Position numbers and translations under genes: made by a program. Below, piece after piece: positions 25,718 to 36,038 of a DNA stretch of 47,400 nucleotides (positions are counted from its first letter, which is position 1; each line of letters starts with the position of its first letter). The DNA is from Clostridiales bacterium (GTDB lineage: Bacteria > Bacillota > Clostridia > Oscillospirales > Oscillospiraceae), in contig JALFAD010000019.1 in NCBI GenBank assembly GCA_022772525.1, positions 1 to 47,400 of the forward strand, read 5' to 3'. The notes under the pieces were generated by a model. That model saw only the letters and a program-made list of their open reading frames with translations, made no database searches and was not told the origin of the DNA.

Positions 25718-25734
25718 ATTGGGTATCCTCCTGA

Positions 25735-26550
25735 TTAGGTGCGCTGGCGTACCGCCTCATACAATAAAATAGATGCTGCGGCGGACGCGTTCAGGGAGCT
25801 GATGTGTCCGGCCATGGGAATGTTTACCATCACATCGCAGTTCTTGCGGACGAGGGGGCTCAGCCCAGCGCCCTCATTGCCGATGACGATGGCGGCGGGG
25901 CCGGTGAGATCCGCCTGATACATGGGGATGGAACCCTCGGCGGCGGTGCCGAACACCCACACGCCCTTGTCCTTCAACTCGGCTATGGCGCTGTTGATGT
26001 TGGTGACCCGGGCCACCTTCATATATTCCACAGCCCCGGCGGAGGCCTTGGCAACGGTGGCGGTGAGGCCTACGCTGCGCCGTTTGGGAATGATGACGCC
26101 GTGGGCCCCGGCGCACTCCGCGGATCTGAGAATCGCGCCCAGATTGTGGGGGTCGGACAGCTCGTCACAGATGACGATGAGGGGCGCTTCCCTGCGGGCG
26201 GCGGCTTCCGCCAGAATGTCGTCGATGGTTACATATTCATGGGCGGCAGCCAGGGCGATAATGCCCTGATGGGCACGGGTAGCGGACATGGCGTCCAGCT
26301 TCCGGCGGTCCACGCTTACCACCACGGCGCCGGCCTCCTTTGCCTGCGCGGCAAGCCGCTGCAAGCCCTTATCGGTGTCGCCGTCGGCGATAAAGACCTT
26401 ATCGATGGTGCGTCCGCTTTTCAGAGCCTCGGTAATGGCGTTCCGGCCCTCCAGCTGGCCCTCTACTTCCTCCACTTCCTCCCGCTGGGCGAACCGGTCA
26501 GCCCGACGGGAAGGGGTTTTCCGTCCGGCAGGACGGCGATTTTCATCCAT
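25735..26550 (-). CDS. rlmB: 23S rRNA (guanosine-2251-2'-O)-methyltransferase RlmB, TrmH family
   Basis: 271 aa. SPOUT-class enzyme methylating the ribose of G2251 in the peptidyl-transferase P loop. A basic, disordered N-terminus (about 30 residues) precedes the L30e-like substrate domain starting EGQLEGRNAITEAL. The SPOUT knot domain has LSDPHNLGAILRSAECAGA with the catalytic Asn and Arg, GNEGAGLS, and IPMAGHISSLNASAAASI. The match to TrmH/RlmB is over full length. It is the first gene of a two-gene unit with the pseudo-ATPase. Confidence 0.92.
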   Translation of the reverse strand: MDENRRPAGRKTPSRRADRFAQREEVEEVEGQLEGRNAITEALKSGRTIDKVFIADGDTDKGLQRLAAQAKEAGAVVVSVDRRKLDAMSATRAHQGIIALAAAHEYVTIDDILAEAAARREAPLIVICDELSDPHNLGAILRSAECAGAHGVIIPKRRSVGLTATVAKASAGAVEYMKVARVTNINSAIAELKDKGVWVFGTAAEGSIPMYQADLTGPAAIVIGNEGAGLSPLVRKNCDVMVNIPMAGHISSLNASAAASILLYEAVRQRT

Positions 26551-26703
26551 AACAGAATCTCCTGTTCAATCCATAATAATAGACGTTAGCATTATAGCAG
26601 GTAATATGCAATTTCTCAAGCCTAATTTTTTGCCGGAATGGGAAAAACAGGGCATTATGTAACCTATTCACAGAAAATTTACCATCCCGCCGAGAATCGT
26701 TCA

Positions 26704-26732
26704 TTGCTTAACACGGAAAAGTGTGATATGAT
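26704..26732 (+). promoter_or_regulatory. ftsH promoter
   Basis: TTGCTT and TATGAT with a 17-base spacer lie 26 bases before the ftsH start; AAGGAGG follows. Confidence 0.75.
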
Positions 26733-26758
26733 GTGGCAAAAGAAGGAGGCGAGCGGAT

Positions 26759-28657
26759 ATGGATCCAAATCGCGGCAACAACCCCAATAACGGAAAGAAA
26801 CCGGAGGGAGACCGCCCCAAGGGCAGCTTCTTCACTCCGCTGATGATCGCGCTGATTCTGGTGCTGCTGTTCAGCTGGATTATGAATACAGTGGAAAAAA
26901 GTCAGTATACGGAGACCACCCTGTCGGATTTCTTTGACGCCAAGAATTCCGGTCAGCTGGCAGAGGTGGAGCTGCGCTATGACCGCATTCTCTACATGAC
27001 CAAGGAGGAGGCCGCCAAGGACCCCTCCCGCCAGAAGGCCTGCTTTACGGGCCTGCCCAGCGGCGGCGATATGCTGGCCCTGGCGGAGGAGCTGGACGCG
27101 GCGGGCGTGAAGGTCAACAACCAGATCGTGGAGGACAACTCCATGATTATGATGATTCTGTCCTATGCCATCATGATCGGCGGTATGTTCCTGCTGATGA
27201 ATCTGCTGACCAAGCGAATGGGCGGCGACGGCATCATGGGTGGCATGGGCAAGTCCAAGGCCAAGGTCTACATGGAAAAGCAGACCGGCGTGACCTTTAA
27301 GGACGTAGCCGGACAGGACGAGGCCAAGGAATCCTTACAGGAAATTATTGATTTCCTCCACAATCCCCAGAAGTACACCGCCATCGGCGCGAAGCTGCCT
27401 AAGGGCGCGCTGCTGGTTGGCTCTCCCGGCACCGGCAAGACCCTGCTTGCCAAGGCGGTGGCCGGTGAGGCCAATGTGCCCTTTTTCTCCATTTCCGGCT
27501 CTGATTTCGTGGAAATGTTCGTGGGCATGGGCGCCAGCCGGGTCCGTGACCTGTTCCAGCAGGCGGCGAAGGTGGCCCCCTGTATCATCTTCATCGATGA
27601 AATCGACGCCGTGGGCCGTTCCCGGGACAGCCGCTACGGCTCCAACTCCGAGCAGGAGCAGACCCTGAACCAGCTGCTCAGCGAGATCGACGGCTTCGAA
27701 CCCTCCAAGGGCATCGTGTGCCTGGCGGCTACCAATCGCCCGGAAATCCTGGATAAAGCGCTGCTCCGCCCCGGTCGGTTTGACCGCCGGATCATCGTGG
27801 ACCGTCCCAACCTTCAGGGCCGTCTGGACACCCTGAAGGTGCACACCCGGAAGATTCGCCTTGCCGAGGATGTGGATCTGCGCAAAATCGCCCAGGCAAC
27901 AGCCGGCGCCGTGGGCGCGGATCTTGCCAATCTGGTGAACGAGGCTGCGCTGCGGGCTGTGCGTATGGGCCGGCAGGCGGTGAATCAGGAGGATCTGCTG
28001 GTTTCCTTTGAAACCGTCATCGCGGGCACCGAGAAGAAGAACACCGTCCTCACCGACATGGAGAAGCGTCTGGTCGCCTATCACGAGGTGGGCCACGCCC
28101 TCATCGCGGCGCTGGAGAAGCACGCCCAGCCCGTGTCCAAAATCACCATCGTTCCCCACACTTCCGGCGCGCTGGGCTACACCATGCAGATGCCCGAGGA
28201 GGAGAAGTTCCTGTCCACTGCCGATGAACTGCGCACCGAGCTTCGGACGCTGGTCGGCGGACGGGCGGCGGAGCAGGTGGTGTTCGGCGTTCAGACCACC
28301 GGCGCTGCCAACGACATCCAGCGGGCCACTTCTCTGGCCCGGAACATGGTCACCCAGTACGGCATGAGCGAAAAGTTCGGTCTCATGTCCACGGCCTCCG
28401 TGCAGAACCAGTATCTGGACGGTCAGGCGGTAATGGACTGCTCTCAGGAGACTGCCGCCGAGGTGGACAAGGAGGTCATGCGGCTGCTGGACAGCGCCTA
28501 CACCGACGCGAAACGGATTCTCACCGAAAACCGGCAGCTGCTGGATGAGATCAGCGAGTTCCTGCTGGTGAAGGAGACCATTACCGGCGACGAGCTGATG
28601 GCATACGTCAACGCCGACAAGACCGCTCTGCCGGAGCCTGAACAGGAAGAGAAATAA
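26759..28657 (+). CDS. ftsH: ATP-dependent zinc metalloprotease FtsH
   Basis: 632 aa. It is a membrane-anchored AAA+ protease that degrades unassembled membrane proteins and regulators. Two membrane helices (near 22-42 and 124-145) flank a periplasmic-side domain. The AAA module has Walker A GSPGTGKT (near 220), Walker [13 protein letters not shown], and the second region of homology [20 protein letters not shown]. The protease domain has YHEVGHAL with the HExxH zinc site near 441 and a downstream Asp ligand region. The start lies behind AAGGAGG. It appears to be a single-gene unit; the next gene has its own promoter. Confidence 0.96.
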   Translation: MDPNRGNNPNNGKKPEGDRPKGSFFTPLMIALILVLLFSWIMNTVEKSQYTETTLSDFFDAKNSGQLAEVELRYDRILYMTKEEAAKDPSRQKACFTGLPSGGDMLALAEELDAAGVKVNNQIVEDNSMIMMILSYAIMIGGMFLLMNLLTKRMGGDGIMGGMGKSKAKVYMEKQTGVTFKDVAGQDEAKESLQEIIDFLHNPQKYTAIGAKLPKGALLVGSPGTGKTLLAKAVAGEANVPFFSISGSDFVEMFVGMGASRVRDLFQQAAKVAPCIIFIDEIDAVGRSRDSRYGSNSEQEQTLNQLLSEIDGFEPSKGIVCLAATNRPEILDKALLRPGRFDRRIIVDRPNLQGRLDTLKVHTRKIRLAEDVDLRKIAQATAGAVGADLANLVNEAALRAVRMGRQAVNQEDLLVSFETVIAGTEKKNTVLTDMEKRLVAYHEVGHALIAALEKHAQPVSKITIVPHTSGALGYTMQMPEEEKFLSTADELRTELRTLVGGRAAEQVVFGVQTTGAANDIQRATSLARNMVTQYGMSEKFGLMSTASVQNQYLDGQAVMDCSQETAAEVDKEVMRLLDSAYTDAKRILTENRQLLDEISEFLLVKETITGDELMAYVNADKTALPEPEQEEK

Positions 28658-28673
28658 CCCCGGGAAAACGGGA

Positions 28674-28702
28674 TTGCAAATTTCTTCGGCATGGGGTATA
28701 AT
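28674..28702 (+). promoter_or_regulatory. promoter of the lipoprotein gene
   Basis: TTGCAA and perfect TATAAT, 17-base spacer; the downstream AAGGAGG fixes the start at 28735. Confidence 0.75.
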
Positions 28703-28734
28703 GAAGACAGATGGCAGAAAAAGGAGGAATTCCA

Positions 28735-29610
28735 ATGAAAAAGAAATGCTTTAGCGCCCCGCTGGCAATTGTCATGGTGCTTTGCGCCCTGCTGACAATC
28801 GTCATGGTGCTTTCCCTCTCCGCCTGCGGCAAAAAAGCAGAGAGTACCACTCCCGCTGGGGAGAAAGCTACCGCCCAGACCGCCGCTTCCGCGGAAAGCT
28901 CCGCCCGGACACTGAGTTTGACGGATGCCAGTCTCAGCGTCACCACCTGGAGCAGCCCCAACGGCGCTACTGTGAATCTAACGGCGGTTCCCTCTGAGCA
29001 CGCCAAGGGCGACAGCGCGGAATTTGTGGTTCGGCTGGACGGGGAGGACGTTGCCTCCGTGGCCTGTGAGTGGAAGAACGACGCTTATGTGGCTTCCGCT
29101 GATCTGAACGGAGCCGATGGCTACGGTTATTATGTGACCATTACCGGCAAGGACGGCTTCCGCACGGAGCTTCCGGTGAATACGCCGGAGAATCCCACGG
29201 ACGAAGCGCTGGTGAATCTGGCCTCGTCTCTGACGGCTTTTTGCAGCCTGACGCTGAATGACGCGGCGCTGGAAGACGGAACGCTGACGATTCTCAGCGG
29301 TTACGCGCTGGTGCAGGCTCCCGTGATTACATCGGACGATGAGAGCGTTGCCTGTGCGCAGGCAACGCTGGTGCTGACGCTGGACGGTCAGGAGATCGCC
29401 AGCACGGCGCTGACCATGGCCCCCGGCGAGACCGACAGAAGCTATGACACCAGTATTACGGACATGAGCTTCACGGTTCCCGATACGATCGAGGAAGGCC
29501 AGCAGCTGATGCTGCGGCTGGACGCGGTGTTGACCAATGGGCAGTCCCTCACCGCCCAGGGCAGCAGCTGGACCGTGGAAAACGGCAGCATCGCCAACGC
29601 CGTGGGCTGA
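28735..29610 (+). CDS. hypothetical secreted lipoprotein
   Basis: 291 aa. A lysine start (MKKK) and a hydrophobic stretch end in the lipobox LSAC, so the protein is exported and lipid-anchored. The hydrophobic part contains a 10-residue tandem duplication (LAIVMVLCAL then LTIVMVLSLS), encoded by two nearly identical 30-base units from about 28761. The mature part begins with a Thr/Ala/Ser-rich linker and continues as beta-rich sequence with an ATLVLTLDGQEIASTALTM type repeat, suggesting two Ig-like modules. I recognise no family. It stands alone between its own promoter and a strong terminator. Confidence 0.8.
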   Translation: MKKKCFSAPLAIVMVLCALLTIVMVLSLSACGKKAESTTPAGEKATAQTAASAESSARTLSLTDASLSVTTWSSPNGATVNLTAVPSEHAKGDSAEFVVRLDGEDVASVACEWKNDAYVASADLNGADGYGYYVTITGKDGFRTELPVNTPENPTDEALVNLASSLTAFCSLTLNDAALEDGTLTILSGYALVQAPVITSDDESVACAQATLVLTLDGQEIASTALTMAPGETDRSYDTSITDMSFTVPDTIEEGQQLMLRLDAVLTNGQSLTAQGSSWTVENGSIANAVG

Positions 29611-29628
29611 TCCGCCTGCAAAAAACGG

Positions 29629-29659
29629 AAAACTCCACCTCGTTTGAGGTGGAGTTTTT
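29629..29659 (+). terminator. rho-independent terminator after the lipoprotein gene
   Basis: AAAACTCCACCTC and GAGGTGGAGTTTT form a 13-base stem with a GTTT loop and end in T's. Confidence 0.9.
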
Positions 29660-29834
29660 CGCGGGATATGCCAAAACCGCTGCCTTTTGACGGAGAAACG
29701 GCCCCTTTTACGGGGAAACTCCCGCATTCCGGAAATGCCAGGGGCGGGTGGGAGCATTTTTCACAAATTTCAGCAGACTTCTTGACTTTTTATGTGAATT
29801 CTATAAAAAACTTGAAATTTTCCTGTTTTTAAGA

Positions 29835-29863
29835 TTGATTTTACGGCCCACTTGGCATACAAT
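29835..29863 (+). promoter_or_regulatory. trmL promoter
   Basis: TTGATT and TACAAT, 17-base spacer, 60 bases before the trmL start. Confidence 0.65.
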
Positions 29864-29923
29864 AGAAGCCGAATGGGATTCGGAAAACCACATCCCCGAA
29901 GGGCCCTGCGCGAGGTGATGGTC

Positions 29924-30406
29924 ATGCTCAATATTGTGCTGGTGGAGCCGGAAATCCCGCAGAACTGCGGCAACATTGCCCGCACCTGCGCCGCCACCGG
30001 CTGTCGGCTGCATCTGATCCGTCCCCTGGGCTTCGACATCTCCGAAAAGGCGGTGCGAAGGGCAGGCCTGGACTATTGGCACATGGTCGAGGTCATCGAG
30101 TATGAAAACTTAGATGATTTCTTCTTGAGGAATCAGGTCCGCCAGATGTGGTGTCTGTCCACCAAAGCACCCCGGTGCTACACCGAGGCAGATTTTGAGG
30201 ACGGCTGCTACCTGTTCTTCGGGAAGGAAACCAAAGGCCTGCCGGAGGATTTTCTGATGGAGCACTACGACCAGTGCGTCCGCATTCCCATGCGCCCGGA
30301 TGCCCGGAGCCTGAACCTGAGCAACGCCGTGGCCATTACGGTGTTTGAGGCCCTGCGGCAGCTTTCTTTCCCCGGTCTGAAGGATTTTGGTAAAATGAGG
30401 GGATAA
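29924..30406 (+). CDS. trmL: tRNA (cytidine(34)-2'-O)-methyltransferase
   Basis: 160 aa, a minimal SPOUT methyltransferase that 2'-O-methylates the wobble base of tRNA-Leu. It shows VEPEIPQNCGNIARTCAATG, FGKETKGLP and the knot segment IPMRPDARSLNLSNAVAI. An ATG at 29918 would lie directly on the GAGG ribosome site, while 29924 has 8-base spacing and gives the usual family N-terminus MLNIVLVEP, so I choose 29924. Confidence 0.93.
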   Translation: MLNIVLVEPEIPQNCGNIARTCAATGCRLHLIRPLGFDISEKAVRRAGLDYWHMVEVIEYENLDDFFLRNQVRQMWCLSTKAPRCYTEADFEDGCYLFFGKETKGLPEDFLMEHYDQCVRIPMRPDARSLNLSNAVAITVFEALRQLSFPGLKDFGKMRG

Positions 30407-30434
30407 AACCCCTAAATGATATGGAGGAAGTACA

Positions 30435-31634
<1,200 letters not shown>

Positions 31635-31665
31635 TCATACTTAAAATCGTATTGAAATTGAATTG

Positions 31666-31698
31666 GCGGGGCGGAGGGACGCCCTTCGCCCCGCTTTT
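31666..31698 (+). terminator. terminator or attenuator between pgk and tpiA
   Basis: GCGGGGCGGAGGG pairs with CCCTTCGCCCCGC (one G-U) and TTTT follows. A second hairpin (GGCAGAGG/CCTCTGCC near 31718-31738) lies in the tpiA leader. Confidence 0.75.
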
Positions 31699-31817
31699 CC
31701 CCGCACCGCATTTTTTGCGGCAGAGGAACGGCCTCTGCCGGACCGCAAACGGCTCGTCTGCGGAAAAGTCAGTCAATGCACATCCTCCCGGATGTTAGAA
31801 TAAGGAGAAATTAGGAA

Positions 31818-32594
31818 ATGAACAGAAAGTATCGTAAGACCGTGATTGCCGGTAACTGGAAGATGAACAAGACTCCTTCCGAGACAAAGGAATTCATGAC
31901 CCAGCTGAAGGCCATTATGCCCAAGGGCCGTTGGTGCGATGTCGCCCTGTGTGTCCCCGCCGTCTGCATCCCCGCTGCTGTTCGCGCCATGCGTGAGACC
32001 CGGGTGGGCATCGGCGCTGAGAACTGCAACGCCAACCCCTCCGGTGCTTACACCGGTGAGATTGCTACCAATATGCTGACCGATGCCGGCTGCAAGTACG
32101 TCATCATCGGTCACTCCGAGCGCCGCGCCATGGGCGAGACCGACGCCGACGTCAACGCCAAGGTTCTGGCTGCGCTGGAAGCCGGCCTGATTCCCATTAT
32201 GTGCTGCGGCGAGAGCCTGGAGCAGCGGGAGTCCGGCATCACCGCTGAGCACATCACCATGCAGATCAAGCTGGGCTTGGCTGGTGTGCCCGAGGACAAG
32301 ATCCGCAAGGTCATCATCGCCTACGAGCCCATTTGGGCCATCGGCACCGGCCTGACCGCCACCCCCGATCAGGCGGAAGAGGTCTGCGAGATGATCCGCT
32401 CCGTGGTTCGCAAGCTGTACTCCTCCAAGAATGCCCGGGCTATCTCCATCCTGTACGGCGGCTCCATGAATGACAAGAACGCTTTCGAGCTGCTGGCCCA
32501 GCCCGACATCGACGGCGGCCTGATCGGCGGCGCTTCTTTGGTGCCCGAGAAGTTCGTCAAGATCATCGAGGCTGCCAACCAGCCCACCGTGTAA
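31818..32594 (+). CDS. tpiA: triosephosphate isomerase
   Basis: 258 aa. It interconverts glyceraldehyde-3-phosphate and dihydroxyacetone phosphate. The active-site Lys lies in AGNWKMNK, the electrophilic His in IIGHSERR, the catalytic Glu in AYEPIWAIGTG, and the phosphate loop in YGGSMNDKNA. An AAGGAG site lies upstream of the ATG. Codon bias is as strong as in pgk. Confidence 0.97.
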   Translation: MNRKYRKTVIAGNWKMNKTPSETKEFMTQLKAIMPKGRWCDVALCVPAVCIPAAVRAMRETRVGIGAENCNANPSGAYTGEIATNMLTDAGCKYVIIGHSERRAMGETDADVNAKVLAALEAGLIPIMCCGESLEQRESGITAEHITMQIKLGLAGVPEDKIRKVIIAYEPIWAIGTGLTATPDQAEEVCEMIRSVVRKLYSSKNARAISILYGGSMNDKNAFELLAQPDIDGGLIGGASLVPEKFVKIIEAANQPTV

Positions 32595-32651
32595 TCACAA
32601 AAAGCTTTTTCCGGGCAGCTGCGGACATTTCGTAGCTGCCCGATGCTTTTT

Positions 32652-32685
32652 CAATTGACAATTGACAGTTGACAATTGACAATTA
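32652..32685. repeat. tandem TTGACA-type short repeat, copy 1
   Basis: Four 7-8 base units (ATTGACA, with one GTTGACA variant) run head to tail directly before the ribosome site of tsaC. A close copy in the same order lies at 46283-46315 upstream of lexA. Each unit equals a consensus -35 hexamer. Confidence 0.75.
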
Positions 32686-32697
32686 TGGAGGTGTATG

Positions 32698-33732
32698 ATG
32701 AATACACAATTACTGTCCGCTTTAGACAAGCAGACGCCTGCTATTGCTGCTGAGCTGATTCGTCGGGGAGAACTGGTGGCGATTCCCACCGAAACGGTGT
32801 ATGGTTTGGGCGCGGACGGCCTGAATGAGGCCGCCGTGGCGAAGATTTTTGAGGCAAAAGGACGGCCTCAGGATAACCCCCTGATTCTGCACATCTGGGA
32901 TGCAGAGCAGATGGAGCAGTTCTGCCATGACATTCCCAAAGCGGCCTATGATCTGGCGAAGGCCTTCTGGCCCGGGCCGCTGACCATGGTGCTGCCCGCC
33001 CGGGAGATTGTGCCCCGCCGAACCACCGGAGGCTTAAATACGGTGGCCCTTCGCTGTCCTGACAATGTCGTGACCCGGGAAATCATCCGGCTGTCCGGCG
33101 TGCCCATCGCGGCTCCCTCCGCCAACCTTTCCGGCAAGCCTTCCACCACCACCGCCCAGCATGTGCTCCACGACCATGACGGAAAAATCGCCGCTGTGGT
33201 GGACGGCGGCCCCTGCCGGGTGGGCGTGGAATCCACCATTGTGGATTTGACCGAGGACCGGCCCCGGCTGCTGCGCCCCGGCGGAATCACCCCGGAACAG
33301 CTGATTGCGGTTTTGGGCGATCTGGTGGTGGACAAGGCGGTGACAGCGCAGATTGACAAGGACGCCGTGGTGAAGGCCCCCGGCATGAAGTACCGCCACT
33401 ATGCCCCCGCCGAGCCGGTGGTCATCGTGGCAGGCTCCCGGGAAAAGGCGGCGGCCTATATCCGCCGCCACTTCACCCCCGGCGACCGGGTGCTGTGCTT
33501 TGAGGAGGAACTGCCCCTGTACGCGGACTGCAATCCTCTGTCTTACGGGAAGGAAGCCGACCCGGCGACCCTGTCCGCGGGCCTGTTTTCGGCTCTGCGG
33601 GAGCTGGACGACCCCGCCATTCATCAGGTCTACGCCCGGTGCCCTGTGGGCGGCGGCGTTGCCTACGCGGTGCAGAACCGGCTGAAAAAAGCCGCCGCCT
33701 TTCACATCGTGGACGCGGAGGTCGAGAAATGA
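32698..33732 (+). CDS. tsaC: L-threonylcarbamoyladenylate synthase (Sua5/TsaC type)
   Basis: 344 aa. It makes threonylcarbamoyl-AMP from threonine, bicarbonate and ATP for t6A modification of tRNAs. The YrdC domain has GELVAIPTETVYGLGADG, KGRPQDNPLILHI and the SANLSGKPSTT loop. The extra C-terminal Sua5 domain (from about 220) is present, as in the long form. GGAGG is only 3 bases from the ATG at 32695 but 6 bases from 32698, so the second ATG is preferred. The stop overlaps the coaE start by 4 bases. Confidence 0.93.
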   Translation: MNTQLLSALDKQTPAIAAELIRRGELVAIPTETVYGLGADGLNEAAVAKIFEAKGRPQDNPLILHIWDAEQMEQFCHDIPKAAYDLAKAFWPGPLTMVLPAREIVPRRTTGGLNTVALRCPDNVVTREIIRLSGVPIAAPSANLSGKPSTTTAQHVLHDHDGKIAAVVDGGPCRVGVESTIVDLTEDRPRLLRPGGITPEQLIAVLGDLVVDKAVTAQIDKDAVVKAPGMKYRHYAPAEPVVIVAGSREKAAAYIRRHFTPGDRVLCFEEELPLYADCNPLSYGKEADPATLSAGLFSALRELDDPAIHQVYARCPVGGGVAYAVQNRLKKAAAFHIVDAEVEK

Positions 33733-34313
33733 TTCTGGGCATCACCGGCGGCACCGGCTGCGGAAAAACCACCCTGCTGAATTGCATCGCGGAGCAGGGC
33801 GGCCTGATTCTGGACTGCGACGCTATCTACCATGAGCTGCTGCGCACCGACCCGGCGCTTTTGCGTGCCATCGAAGCCCGGTTCCCCGGCAGCGTGGAAA
33901 ACGGTGTTTTGCAGCGAAAAAAGCTGGGAAGTCGCGTATTTTCCGACGAAAAGGCACTATCTGACCTGAACGCCATCACCCACGGCGCGGTGAAGGCGGA
34001 GGTTTTGCGGCGGCTGGCTGGGAAGCCCAAGCTTGCCGCCATTGACGCCATCGCCCTGTTTGAGGGGGGCCTCGCGGAACTGTGCGACGTGACCGTTGCC
34101 GTCACCGCCCCGGAGGAAGCCAGAATTCAGCGGCTGACGGTTCGGGACGGCATCGGCCGGGACTACGCCAAACGGCGCATCGCTGCCCAGAAAAGCGCCG
34201 AATGGTTCCGGGAACAGTGCGATTATTGTCTGGAAAATAATGGGACTCAGGAGGAGTTCCATGGTATCTGCCTTGCTTTTTTGCGGGAAATTGGTATAAT
34301 GGAAGAAAATTGA
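33729..34313 (+). CDS. coaE: dephospho-CoA kinase
   Basis: 194 aa. It phosphorylates the 3'-OH of dephospho-CoA, the last step of coenzyme A synthesis. The P-loop GITGGTGCGKTT is at the N-terminus, followed by ILDCDAIYHELL with the catalytic-type Asp. The lid segment has RLTVRDGIGRDYAKRRIAAQ. The start overlaps the tsaC stop (ATGA). The promoter of the next gene lies in its 3' end. Confidence 0.92.
   Translation: MILGITGGTGCGKTTLLNCIAEQGGLILDCDAIYHELLRTDPALLRAIEARFPGSVENGVLQRKKLGSRVFSDEKALSDLNAITHGAVKAEVLRRLAGKPKLAAIDAIALFEGGLAELCDVTVAVTAPEEARIQRLTVRDGIGRDYAKRRIAAQKSAEWFREQCDYCLENNGTQEEFHGICLAFLREIGIMEEN
34273..34300 (+). promoter_or_regulatory. promoter of the M18 aminopeptidase gene
   Basis: TTGCTT and TATAAT, 16-base spacer, inside the end of coaE. 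Confidence 0.6.
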
Positions 34314-34333
34314 ACTAAAAGGAGTGTGTCCCT

Positions 34334-35719
34334 ATGACGACTGATGAATTGCGGGAGAATCTACTGATGGCTCCCAAGAACGGCTACGCCCGGATTACCC
34401 CCGAGCAGCGGGAGGAAATGAAGGCCTACTGCCGCCGCTACATGGCCTTTATGGACGCCTGCAAAACGGAGCGGGAGGCCACGGCCTGGGCCGTCCGGGA
34501 GGCGGAGAAGCGGGGCTACAAGCCCTTTGCCCCCGGCATGGAGGTAAAGCCCGGCGACAAAATCTACTATAATAACCGGGACAAGGCCATCGCTCTCGCG
34601 GTGATCGGCACCGAGTCTCTGGAAAAGGGCGCGAACATCTGCGCCGCCCACGTGGACTCCCCCCGTCTGGACGTGAAGCCCAACCCTCTGTACGAGGACG
34701 CCCAGATTGCCTACCTCAAGACCCACTACTACGGCGGCATCAAGAAGTACCAGTGGCCCACCATTCCGCTGGCCATTCACGGCGTGGTCTACCGCAAGGA
34801 CGGCACCGTGGTCACTGTGACCATCGGCGAGGACGACAATGACCCCGTACTGATGGTGACCGATCTGCTCATTCATCTGGCGGGGGATCAGATGCAGAAG
34901 CCCCTTGCCAAGGGCATTGAGGGCGAGCAGCTCAACGTGATTCTGGGCACCGAACCCATCGAGGGCGAGGGCGCGGACCTTGTGAAGCTGAACATCATGA
35001 AGTGGCTGAACGAAAAGTACGGCCTTATCGAGGAGGACTTCCTGTCCGCCGAGCTGACGGTGGTGCCTGCCGGACGCTGCCGGGAGGTGGGCCTCGACCG
35101 GAGCCTGCTGGCGGCCTATGGTCACGATGACCGGGTCTGCGCCTACGCGGAGCTGGATTCCCTGTTTGCCATCGAAAGCCCCAGAAAGACCGCCGTGTGC
35201 ATTCTGGCGGACAAGGAGGAGATCGGCTCCGTGGGCATTTCCGGTATGCAGAGCCGTTATTTTGAGCATTTTATGGGCGGCCTGTGCGATGCCCAGGGGG
35301 TCAAGCTGGCGGATTGCTTTGCGCAGTCCTTCTGCCTGTCCGCCGACGTGTCCAACGCCTTTGACCCCAACTTCCCCGAGACCTGCGACAAGCGGAACAA
35401 CAGCCAGCTGAATTTTGGCGTTGCCATCTGCAAGTACACCGGCTCCCGGGGCAAGAGCGGCGCCTCCGACGCTTCCGCCGAGGCCATGGGCCATGTCCGC
35501 ACCACCCTGGATAATGCCGGGGTCATCTGGCAGACTGCCACTTTGGGCAAGGTGGATCAGGGCGGCGGCGGCACCGTGGCGGCGTACATGGCAAACCGGA
35601 ACATTGTCACCGTGGACGCAGGCGTGCCCGTGCTGAGTATGCACGCGCCCATCGAGCTGGTGTCGAAGCTGGACTGCTACGAGACCATGCTGGCCTGCAA
35701 GGCCATTTATCTGGCGTGA
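34334..35719 (+). CDS. M18 family aminopeptidase
   Basis: 461 aa. M18 enzymes are cytoplasmic di-zinc aminopeptidases, often preferring acidic or neutral N-termini, and form dodecamers. Metal-binding motifs are ICAAHVDSPRLDVKP (His near 101, in an H-x-D pattern), ADKEEIGSVG with the catalytic Glu, a central conserved GHDDRVCAYAEL, and the C-terminal MHAPIELVSKLDCYE with a metal-binding His. The length matches the bacterial M18 type. It has its own promoter and is followed by a hairpin. Confidence 0.92.
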   Translation: MTTDELRENLLMAPKNGYARITPEQREEMKAYCRRYMAFMDACKTEREATAWAVREAEKRGYKPFAPGMEVKPGDKIYYNNRDKAIALAVIGTESLEKGANICAAHVDSPRLDVKPNPLYEDAQIAYLKTHYYGGIKKYQWPTIPLAIHGVVYRKDGTVVTVTIGEDDNDPVLMVTDLLIHLAGDQMQKPLAKGIEGEQLNVILGTEPIEGEGADLVKLNIMKWLNEKYGLIEEDFLSAELTVVPAGRCREVGLDRSLLAAYGHDDRVCAYAELDSLFAIESPRKTAVCILADKEEIGSVGISGMQSRYFEHFMGGLCDAQGVKLADCFAQSFCLSADVSNAFDPNFPETCDKRNNSQLNFGVAICKYTGSRGKSGASDASAEAMGHVRTTLDNAGVIWQTATLGKVDQGGGGTVAAYMANRNIVTVDAGVPVLSMHAPIELVSKLDCYETMLACKAIYLA

Positions 35720-35723
35720 TAAA

Positions 35724-35751
35724 ATGCTCCCGGCAACCGCGTCGGGAGCAT
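35724..35751 (+). terminator. hairpin after the M18 gene
   Basis: ATGCTCCCG pairs with CGGGAGCAT. There is no T-run, and the last base abuts the antitoxin promoter's TTGACA. Confidence 0.5.
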
Positions 35752-35780
35752 TGACATATCATAGGAAGTGGGCTATAATA
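35752..35780 (+). promoter_or_regulatory. consensus promoter of the antitoxin RNA
   Basis: TTGACA and TATAAT are both perfect, with a 17-base spacer. It is the only fully consensus promoter in the window and has no plus-strand gene behind it for more than 600 bases. Confidence 0.9.
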
Positions 35781-35786
35781 CAAGTA

Positions 35787-35880
35787 CGAAGGGTGCTACC
35801 GGCAGACGGTTCCCCCTGTGTTAGTTACGAGAAGTAACCGTTAAGCTTGGGGGCGTGGCGGTTACTTCTTGTTCTCTTTG
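35787..35880 (+). ncRNA. antisense antitoxin RNA of a type I toxin-antitoxin pair
   Basis: An RNA of about 90-95 bases is predicted from the consensus promoter to a hairpin made by 35827-35840 and 35859-35872 (ACGAGAAGTAACCG and its complement, one G-U) that leads into a TCTCTTT tract. Its 3' part is complementary to the last codons and 3' end of the toxin mRNA coming from the other strand. The 5' part (GGTGCTACC and CGGTTCCCCC, 35792-35816) repeats the 5' leader of the toxin mRNA. The transcript ends are predictions. Confidence 0.65.
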
Positions 35881-35951
35881 TCCTGAATGATCAGGGAGAT
35901 CAGCGCGATTAGGAAAATGCCAAACTGAAACAGCTCTTGCCATGTAACCAA
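35862..35951 (-). CDS. holin-like type I toxin, 29 aa
   Basis: The peptide begins MVTWQELFQFGIFLIALISL and ends in a charged tail KENKK, so it is a single membrane helix with a basic end. This matches the putative holin-like toxins of Firmicutes, which damage the membrane when overproduced. The start is TTG at 35951, 5 bases after a GGGGGTGG ribosome site (GTG at 35960 is an alternative). The leader contains ACCCCC, which can pair with this GGGGGT and hide it. The stop lies inside the antitoxin's terminator stem. Too short for ordinary gene finders. Confidence 0.7.
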   Translation of the reverse strand: MVTWQELFQFGIFLIALISLIIQDKENKK

Positions 35952-36038
35952 ATCGACCACCCCCTTTCTTTCGATTGGGGGTAAGAAGATACCCCCGGGA
36001 AGGGGGAACCGCCTACCGTTACTGGTAGCACCACGGAT

